Part shown: positions 57,837 through 64,000 of the stretch, piece after piece | How the letters are laid out: every line of letters starts with the position of its first letter | Position numbering within the stretch: position 1 is the first letter of the stretch | Origin: Alphaproteobacteria bacterium | GTDB taxonomy: Bacteria; Pseudomonadota; Alphaproteobacteria; Thalassobaculales; Thalassobaculaceae | DNA: 64,000 nt | Direction: 5' to 3' | Assembly: GCA_022822665.1 (NCBI GenBank) | Contig: JAJEAR010000001.1 | Coordinates: 1 to 64,000 of the forward strand | Program-made: the position numbers and the translations under genes | Notes under the pieces: model-generated | Told to the model about the DNA's origin: nothing | Database searches by the model: none | The model's input: the letters and a program-made list of their open reading frames with translations, nothing else

Positions 57837-60432
57837 GCCGGCTCCCTCCTCACGTGTCGGGCTGTACCGATCCGGGGTCACCAGCGCAGAGCGCCTGCGC
57901 TACACCGGCGTCTCGCGCCAACACCTGCTCGATAACACCATCGAATCCCTGCGCGGCTCGGTGAACAGGAAGTCCAAGAACCACCGGCTGTTCATCGGTC
58001 CGCGCGGGATCGGCAAGACCCACCTGCTTTCGTGCATCGAGGACGCCGTTCAATCGGACGCAGCGCTTGGTGAAAGGGTGGTGGTCGTGCGGTTCCCGGA
58101 GGAATCGAACCGGACGCTGTCCTTCGCTGATTTCCTGATTGGCATATGCGGGATACTCAAGGAAATCCTCGAAGACGAGCCTCTGTGGCAGGAACTGTTC
58201 GCCGCGGTGGAGATCGAAGAGGATGACGCCCGGGTCGCCGACACCCTGGTGCCCGCGATCCGTGAAGAGAACCGCAAGCGGGGCCGGACTCTGGTCGTGA
58301 TGCTCGAGAACCTTGGCGAGGTGCTCGGTCGGCAGATCCGCAAGCGGAACGACATCGCCGCCCTGCGCACGTTTCTCATGTCAGACAACGGTTGCCTGTT
58401 GCTGGGAACCGCACCGCTCCACTTTGACGGGATCACCGATGTCGAACAGCCGTTCTACGACTTTTTCGACATTCAGATACTGGAAGCCCTGAGCTTCGAG
58501 GAGACGGTAGAGGTCATTCGACTGAACCTCGAGTGGGAAGAGCGCACGGCAATTCTGGAGTCGCTGGAGGGCATGCGACCCCGGCTGCACGCGCTCTACC
58601 GCATGACGGGAGGAAATCCGCGGCTGACGATGATGCTCTACGAACTCATCGCCCACGAATCGGTCACCGGCGTGCAGGATCAGTTCCATCTGCTGCTCGA
58701 CCGGGTTTCGCCATTCTACCAAAGCAGGTTGAACGACCTGCCGCCCGGCCAGCGTGCATTGCTGGAATGCCTGGCGAGCATGCGTGATCGGGAGAAGACA
58801 CCGGCTGCCATTGCCGCCCGGATGCGCATGAGCCAGCAGGAGACGTCGTCGCTGCTCAAGCGCCTCTCCGATGCCCGCTACGTCCGTGCCGTACAACATC
58901 CACGGGACGGACGTTCGCGCCTCTATGTAATTCGTGAAGGGTTCTTTGACATATGGCTCGCGATGGCTCTCTCCCGCGGTGCCCGTCGGCGCATGCCGTT
59001 TCTGCTCGAGTTCTTCAGCCTCTTCCATCCGAGCATCGAAGCCCGTGATGAGAAGCGCCGCGAGTTGCGCGCAAGGTTGCTCGAAGACGGCAATGTGGAT
59101 GCGGAGAGGGCTCTCGACTACCTGAGCGAAGTCGGCGACGAAGGAGAGCGGGCGCGGGCGAAATTCGACATGGCGGGGATATTCGCCCGCCACGGGGCGG
59201 CCGAACAGGCGGCGAGCTATGTGCTCGAGGCCATGCCTCTGGCGCCAGACGACGTGAGCCAGTCGATTTGCCGCATGGTTGCGAACACGCCGTCCACTCC
59301 TGTCTATCTTTCCGAACTGGAGGAAATGATCGCGGCCTGGAAGCTGCACCGTAGCGGTGAATTCGAGGCGTTTGCGTCTCGGCTCGCGGAGATGGGGAAG
59401 GGTCTGACTTTGGACAGCTTCTCCGAGACGAGGCTCGAATTCTTGCGTGATACTCTGGAGAGTTTGGACACCCCTGAGGACCGGATTGCGCAGCGATTGA
59501 GAATTGCAGACGTGCTTACGGACCTCGCACGATGGGACGCATCAGAGGATCAGCTGCGCCATGCGCTGACCGAGGCAGAGGAGATCGCGCATCCGCAATT
59601 GATCGCATCTGCGTTAAACGACCTGGGGCAACTGCTGGAGGGTACCAACCGGGTGGCCGAGGCGGAGCCGCTGATGCGGCGCGCGCTGGAGATCGTCGAG
59701 GCGGAACTCGGCCCGCAAGCCCCTCCTGTGGTGAGCTACCTGAACAACCTGGCGATGCTGCTGTTTGCAACCAGCCGCTTCGAGGATGCTGAGTTGCTGC
59801 TGCGGCGCGCACTTGAGATCGCCGAGGGAGGCTCCGGTGAGCAGCACCCCAGCGTGGCAACCTGCCTGAACAGCCTTGCAATACTGCTGCGTGCCACCGA
59901 CCAACCCGAAAAGGCCGAACCGCTGTTGCGTCGCGCGCTGGCGGTCGCCGAGGCGAAGGTTGGCCCGCAGCACCCGAGCATGGCAACGCGCTTGAGTAAC
60001 CTTGCTACCGTGCTCCAGGACATCAACCAGACGGAAGAAGCCGAGCCACTGGTGAGACGGGCGCTGGCGATCGCCGAGATGGCCTTCGGCACGCAACATC
60101 CGACAGTGGCGATCCACATGAACAACCTAGCTGCTCTGCTGCGAAACACGAATCGATTGCAGGAAGCCGAACCGCTGATGCGGAGGGCGCTCGAGATTGA
60201 GCGGGCCGCTTACGGTGATCAACACCCCGCCGTGGCGACCAGTCTGAACAATCTGTCGCTGATGTTAATCGACGCTCACCGGCTGAAAGAGGCCGAGCCG
60301 CTGATGCGGCGATCTCTCGAGATTTACGAGGAGTTCGCCCGGCAGACCGGGCATCAGCATCCACTGTTCGGATGGACAAAGGCAAACGTCAAGGCGCTCA
60401 GGGATACCTTGGGGCCCAACGGACCGGGTTAG
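57829..60432 (+). CDS. STAND NTPase with C-terminal TPR repeats
   Basis: An 867-residue signal-transduction ATPase. Walker A FIGPRGIGKTHLL (55-67), Walker B-like LVVMLENLGEV (156-166, with LEN where DE is common), then MTGGNPRLTMMLYELIA (as in other STAND proteins) and a winged helix (about 305-370: LPPGQRALLECLASMRD, SSLLKRLSDARYVR). Residues about 588-840 are six kinesin-light-chain-like TPR repeats of 42 residues. The plan, sensor repeats plus NTPase, is that of Avs-like and other STAND sensors, but no effector domain is visible; the effector function might come from the partner ATPase at 56607-57836. Confidence 0.78.
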   Translation: MSEPAPSSRVGLYRSGVTSAERLRYTGVSRQHLLDNTIESLRGSVNRKSKNHRLFIGPRGIGKTHLLSCIEDAVQSDAALGERVVVVRFPEESNRTLSFADFLIGICGILKEILEDEPLWQELFAAVEIEEDDARVADTLVPAIREENRKRGRTLVVMLENLGEVLGRQIRKRNDIAALRTFLMSDNGCLLLGTAPLHFDGITDVEQPFYDFFDIQILEALSFEETVEVIRLNLEWEERTAILESLEGMRPRLHALYRMTGGNPRLTMMLYELIAHESVTGVQDQFHLLLDRVSPFYQSRLNDLPPGQRALLECLASMRDREKTPAAIAARMRMSQQETSSLLKRLSDARYVRAVQHPRDGRSRLYVIREGFFDIWLAMALSRGARRRMPFLLEFFSLFHPSIEARDEKRRELRARLLEDGNVDAERALDYLSEVGDEGERARAKFDMAGIFARHGAAEQAASYVLEAMPLAPDDVSQSICRMVANTPSTPVYLSELEEMIAAWKLHRSGEFEAFASRLAEMGKGLTLDSFSETRLEFLRDTLESLDTPEDRIAQRLRIADVLTDLARWDASEDQLRHALTEAEEIAHPQLIASALNDLGQLLEGTNRVAEAEPLMRRALEIVEAELGPQAPPVVSYLNNLAMLLFATSRFEDAELLLRRALEIAEGGSGEQHPSVATCLNSLAILLRATDQPEKAEPLLRRALAVAEAKVGPQHPSMATRLSNLATVLQDINQTEEAEPLVRRALAIAEMAFGTQHPTVAIHMNNLAALLRNTNRLQEAEPLMRRALEIERAAYGDQHPAVATSLNNLSLMLIDAHRLKEAEPLMRRSLEIYEEFARQTGHQHPLFGWTKANVKALRDTLGPNGPG
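59590..60345 (+). repeat. Six tandem 42-residue TPR repeats (coding)
   Basis: A 126-base unit is repeated six times within the STAND gene. Each encodes a variant of xxxxLNNLAxLL...xxxxAEPLxRRALEI(A/V)E, followed by G-x-Q-H-P. The copies differ by many substitutions, so they are an old protein-level repeat and not a recent DNA duplication. Confidence 0.8.
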
Positions 60433-60599
60433 TCCACGAAGCGCGCCGCGTCTGGGGGATAGCGACCGGAGTGTAGACATCTGTGGATCGAAAGGTGTTG
60501 CCTCGCAAATGAAACGGTGCGGAATCGACGGGGAGTCAGGCTTTGCTCACCTGCCGCCATCGGAGATGTCCCTCGGCACCTTGAGCGATGTGTCAACTC

Positions 60600-60905
60600 C
60601 ACCTTGTTCGCGACTTCCGGTGGAGTAAACAACGGATTGCAGGGCGATCCGAGATGCACGCTCCCAGCGTGCTCTCTGAAAAGCGCCGGATCAGCGGTCA
60701 CCCTCAACGGCTCGCCCACGCTCGGCGCCAGCAACGTGTACTCGTGATGGCCCATCGGCTGGACCTCAACTCCCGGCGGCGTCAAGTCTCTCAGCCCGAC
60801 AACCCTCTCCAGGCCCTCCGTCATGACGATCGACGGTAATCGAGCCTGCACGGCCAGGGGGTTCCGGAAAACGGCGTCGATTTCGAGATGTCGATTGCGG
60901 ACCTG
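60600..60905 (-). pseudogene. Helicase-like C-terminal remnant beside addA
   Basis: A minus-strand frame just past the addA stop has a protein-like stretch (NRHLEIDAVFRNPLAVQARL; LRVTADPALFREHAGSVHLG; SPCNPLF) reminiscent of C-terminal segments of SNF2/DEAD-type helicases. It lacks start and domain context, and after about 60600 it loses protein character. Low certainty. It marks the right-hand edge of the accessory insertion. The remaining 60433-60599 bases show nothing recognisable. Confidence 0.3.
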
Positions 60906-60908
60906 CGG

Positions 60909-63900
60909 TCACTGCCGGTCGAGCAGGTCTGCGGGCAGGTCCATCAGCTCCGGGGTCTCGGTCCACAGCAGGGCGCAGCGCACCTCCCGGTCGGGATGAA
61001 TGTCCCGCAGCAGCCGGCGATAGCAAGCCATCTGGTAGAGATATGCGGCAGGCACCGCCCCGATGCTGCGGGGCGGCCGGCTGTTCGACTTGTAGTCGAC
61101 CACCAGCACCTGGTGTGCAGTGACGACCATCCGGTCGATCCGTCCCGAGATCGTTGCCCAGCCCGTTGAAGTTTCCAGCGTGCCCGTGATCGGAACCTCG
61201 GCGCGGGAGTCCGGCCCGAACAGGAGCGCGTGTTCCGGTGCGTCGAGGACCTCGAGCACCCGGCGAACCAGGTCATCATGTCCGTCGAGATCCGGTGCCC
61301 GGCGTCCGAGAAATGCCCGGGCGGCATCGGCCCTGCGGTCGGTTGGCAGCGACGGGAGCCGCTGCAGCAGATCATGGATAAGCAGGCCCCGCCTGAACCG
61401 GCGGGTATCGCCATCGTCGAACGGCGATGTCGTGGTTCCGTCCGCCCGGGACGGGGCCACCCGGCGCGTGATGCGGATACCCGGTGGCGGCCGGCGCAGG
61501 TGGTCCGGCAACGGCCTCCTGGCAACGGGGTCCGGCTCCGGGCGGTCGGGCTTGTCGGGATCGACGGCCTGCGCCGCGTCAAGCCGCAGTCCGGTCTCGG
61601 TCGGCCTCGCTTCCGCCCGCACCATGCCGGTCTCGACCATCCTGTGCCATGAATCGTCGGGGATTTTCCTGGTGGGTTGCCAGCCGCATACCACCAGCCG
61701 GTCCTCGGCCCTCGTCATGGCGACGTAGAGCAGTCTCCGGTACTCCCGGTCCCGGTCGCTGTTCGCCCGGGCGCGCTCACCGGCGATCAGGTCGGTGTCG
61801 CAGTCCGCCCTCGGGGACCAGACCGGCACCTCGATGCCGCCGGGGCCGGGCACCCAGTAGAGTGCCGGGGACTGGCGGGGGACCCTGGTCGTGTCGGGCA
61901 GGAACACGACCGGCGCCTGCAGGCCCTTCGATCCGTGGACGGTCATGATGCGCACCTCGCCGCCGGAGGAGGTCTCGAGATCGCGCTTCAGCTCCGTGTC
62001 GTCGGACACGATCATGTCGAGAAACCCCTGGAGCGAGGGAACATGTGTCCGCCCGTAGGCAAGCGCCTGGGCCAGGAACTCGTCGATCGGGTCCGCGGCC
62101 TCGGGCCCGAGCCGTTCGAGCAGTGCCTGCCGTCCCCCTTCCGCCAGAAGTGCGCCGTAGAACTCGTGCGGCGGCATGGTTCCGGCGCGCTCGAGGCAGG
62201 TGTGCAGCAACCGGCACGACGCCGCCCACGCCGGGTCCTCGTCGCGCCGGGCATTCAGTTCCGCCCACAGCGTCCGGCGTTCCCGCGCGTGACAGAGATC
62301 ATAGAGTTCATCCTCGGTAAACCCGGCGAATGGTCCCTTGAGCACGGTCGCAAGCGTGAGGTCGTCGGCCGGCAGCAGCAGGAACTGTCCGAGCGCGACC
62401 AGGTCCTTCACTGCCATCTGGTCGGACAGCATCATCCGGTCGACACCGGCCACCGCGATGCCCAGTTGCTTGAGCGCCCCGGTGAGCACCGGTGCAAGCG
62501 GCCGGCGGCTGCGCAGCAGGACCATGATGTCGCCGGGACGGATCGGCCGTCCGCGTGACTCGAGACTCTCGCCTCTGTCGAGCCAGTCGCGAATGCACCG
62601 GGCAATCTCGTGGGCAAGCAGCACCTCGGATCTCGGCTGCACCTGCCGGCTGACCGGCAGCGTCCATTCCCGGGAACCGGGGTCGCGCTCCTGCTTTCCG
62701 GTCGCTTTCCACCACTCCACCGACCCGCCCTGGCTCGAGCGCCACGCCCGGTGCTGCAGCGGGAGCAGGTCACCGCCGGGGTCGCGTTCGCGAACCCCGT
62801 CTCCGGCGCTTTCCTCCGCAAAGGTTGCGTCGACGGCCTTCAGAACCGGTGCGGTGGAGCGGAACGAGATGTCGAGCGGAACCGACGCCCATCGGGCGCC
62901 GGCTCCATTAACCCGGTCCCGATAGCCGTTGCGCGCCTCGAGAAACCGTTCCGGCTCGGCGCCCTGGAATCCGAAGATCGACTGCTTGACGTCACCCACG
63001 GCGAAGACCGTCCGCACCGTGTCGGACTGGCCGCCACCGGTTTCCTCGACGGCGAAGAACTCGTCGGTGAGACGTTCGATGATCTGCCACTGTTCCCGGC
63101 TGGTGTCCTGGGCCTCGTCCACCAGCACGTGATCGATGCCGCCGTCGAGACGGTAGAGAACCCAGGGCGCCACCCCCGGCTGCGACAGCAGGTCCAGCGT
63201 CGCGAGCACGAGATCGTGGAAATCGACCGCGTAGCGCCGGCGTTTCTCCCGGGCGTAGGCATCGAGAATTGCGCAGGCAACCCGGACCAGTTCCGTGCTG
63301 TGGATCGCGAGCCACGCTGCCCGGCAGAACTGCGTGGTCCGCAGCATCCGGAGGGCTTCGTCCTGCATGGCTTCGAGCGCCCCGGGGTCCCCGCGACTGA
63401 TCGTGACCGGCAGCAGTGACTTCCGTATTTCTCCCTGTGCGGTGAGAAAGAGCGCGCGGTACGCATCGAAGGTGCGGAGCCGTTCTTCGGTGTCGGCGGC
63501 AAGCCAGCGCCCGAGTACCCCGGCTTTCCTCGCCTGTGCCTCGCTGCCGCTTGCCAGCGCATCCGCAACCCGGCGCAGGGTGCCGGGGCGTGCCGGGCCC
63601 GCGTGCGCGGCATCGCGCAGGACATCGTCCACGGTCTGACCGTGCCTGGCGCCGAGCGCCTCGTGGATGGCCCGTTCGAGGTCCTCCACGCCGCCATGGT
63701 GCGCGAGTGCCGCGCCAACCCGGCCCCGCCCGGCGAGCAGGTCGGCCAGCAGCTGGTGCAGGGTTGCCTCGTTCAGGTGCTGGCCCAGGCTGGTCAGGGT
63801 CCGGTCCATCAACGGGTCCGCGGTCCGGATCACCCGGTCGCGGGCAAGCCGCATCAACTCGCCCGCGGTTCTCTCTTCAAGAACCTCGAACTGCGGCGGC

Positions 63901-64000
63901 AGTCCGGCCTCCAGCGGGAACCGTCTCAGCACGGAGCCGCAAAACGCGTGGATCGTCTGCACGTTGAGCTGTCCTGGCGCATCGAGGACAACGGCGAACA
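60909..64000 (-). CDS. addA: Double-strand break repair helicase AddA (5' end outside window)
   Basis: UvrD-type helicase-nuclease subunit of AddAB, which processes double-strand breaks and degrades foreign linear DNA. About 1030 codons are in the window; the frame stays open through the window edge, where in-frame FAVVLDAPGQLN precedes VQTIHAFCGSVLRRFP. Visible: HVLVDEAQDTSREQWQII, VFAVGDVKQSIFGFQGAEP, MTVHGSKGLQAPVVFLPD, YVAMTRAEDRLVVCG, and the PD-(D/E)XK nuclease strand VLVVDYKSNSR near the end. The N-terminal Walker A lies outside. No frameshift is seen. Confidence 0.93.
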   Translation of the reverse strand, partial: FAVVLDAPGQLNVQTIHAFCGSVLRRFPLEAGLPPQFEVLEERTAGELMRLARDRVIRTADPLMDRTLTSLGQHLNEATLHQLLADLLAGRGRVGAALAHHGGVEDLERAIHEALGARHGQTVDDVLRDAAHAGPARPGTLRRVADALASGSEAQARKAGVLGRWLAADTEERLRTFDAYRALFLTAQGEIRKSLLPVTISRGDPGALEAMQDEALRMLRTTQFCRAAWLAIHSTELVRVACAILDAYAREKRRRYAVDFHDLVLATLDLLSQPGVAPWVLYRLDGGIDHVLVDEAQDTSREQWQIIERLTDEFFAVEETGGGQSDTVRTVFAVGDVKQSIFGFQGAEPERFLEARNGYRDRVNGAGARWASVPLDISFRSTAPVLKAVDATFAEESAGDGVRERDPGGDLLPLQHRAWRSSQGGSVEWWKATGKQERDPGSREWTLPVSRQVQPRSEVLLAHEIARCIRDWLDRGESLESRGRPIRPGDIMVLLRSRRPLAPVLTGALKQLGIAVAGVDRMMLSDQMAVKDLVALGQFLLLPADDLTLATVLKGPFAGFTEDELYDLCHARERRTLWAELNARRDEDPAWAASCRLLHTCLERAGTMPPHEFYGALLAEGGRQALLERLGPEAADPIDEFLAQALAYGRTHVPSLQGFLDMIVSDDTELKRDLETSSGGEVRIMTVHGSKGLQAPVVFLPDTTRVPRQSPALYWVPGPGGIEVPVWSPRADCDTDLIAGERARANSDRDREYRRLLYVAMTRAEDRLVVCGWQPTRKIPDDSWHRMVETGMVRAEARPTETGLRLDAAQAVDPDKPDRPEPDPVARRPLPDHLRRPPPGIRITRRVAPSRADGTTTSPFDDGDTRRFRRGLLIHDLLQRLPSLPTDRRADAARAFLGRRAPDLDGHDDLVRRVLEVLDAPEHALLFGPDSRAEVPITGTLETSTGWATISGRIDRMVVTAHQVLVVDYKSNSRPPRSIGAVPAAYLYQMACYRRLLRDIHPDREVRCALLWTETPELMDLPADLLDRQ

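Noticed and set aside
59590-60345. Tandem repeats considered as CRISPR or satellite DNA
   Set aside because: The 126-base units are divergent TPR codons inside one long gene, with no identical repeats or spacers.
60517-60839. Plus-strand small frames after the STAND gene
   Set aside because: No start signals or similarity; a minus-strand helicase-like remnant explains the region better.

Overview
The window is high-GC DNA from an alphaproteobacterium, most likely Rhodospirillales-like. I base this on the housekeeping order trpF-trpB-trpA-accD-folC-trxA...addA, on hrcA/grpE/dnaK/dnaJ lying together, and on the branched-chain-type ABC transporter and urease clusters. This is inference from gene content; no rRNA gene is present.

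Layout. (1) 0.1-14.1 kb is a nitrogen-scavenging locus. A complete five-gene LivHMGFJ/Urt-type ABC importer on the minus strand diverges from a plus-strand operon of overlapping genes: an AtzG/GatC-like mini-subunit, an AtzE-like amidase, a second amidase of the Rhodococcus type, then ureE-ureF-ureAB(fused)-ureC-ureG-ureD with a divergent UreC. The likely scheme is import of a small amide or ureido compound, amidase cleavage, and urease-type hydrolysis to ammonia. (2) 14.4-35.1 kb is a mosaic accessory/defence island. It holds a frameshifted hypothetical gene, a dead IS630-family element with terminal inverted repeats and TA target duplication, a two-gene AT-rich CBASS (CD-NTase + SLATT 2TM effector), a decapitated SNF2 helicase, and a RecD2 helicase that appears to lack motif VI. 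It continues with a methyltransferase, a cold-shock cluster, a GHKL ATPase, and an SspABCD-type DNA phosphorothioation operon (RHH regulator-sspA-sspB-sspC-sspD) that ends in a small three-helix membrane protein. A decayed second recD2 fragment marks the right edge. (3) 35.2-52.1 kb is mostly core genome: ribA, hydrolase, response regulator, MBL-fold protein, methyltransferase, tRNA-Gln, hrcA, dnaJ, dnaK, DUF1848, grpE, lapA-like, trpFBA, accD, folC, trxA. (4) 52.1-60.9 kb is a second accessory insertion, between trxA and addA, which are normally near neighbours. It carries an unknown coiled-coil protein, a decayed PD-(D/E)XK gene, hmgA, and a two-gene ATPase / STAND-TPR cassette behind a near-consensus sigma70 promoter with direct repeats. 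(5) 60.9-64.0 kb is addA, cut by the window edge.

The strongest candidates for something new are three. One is the SspABCD module without a recognisable SspE, whose operon contains a membrane protein and which faces a GHKL ATPase. Another is the ATPase + STAND-TPR pair at 56.5-60.4 kb. The third is the amidase/AtzG/divergent-urease locus. All functional statements come from reading motifs by eye; no database search was possible.
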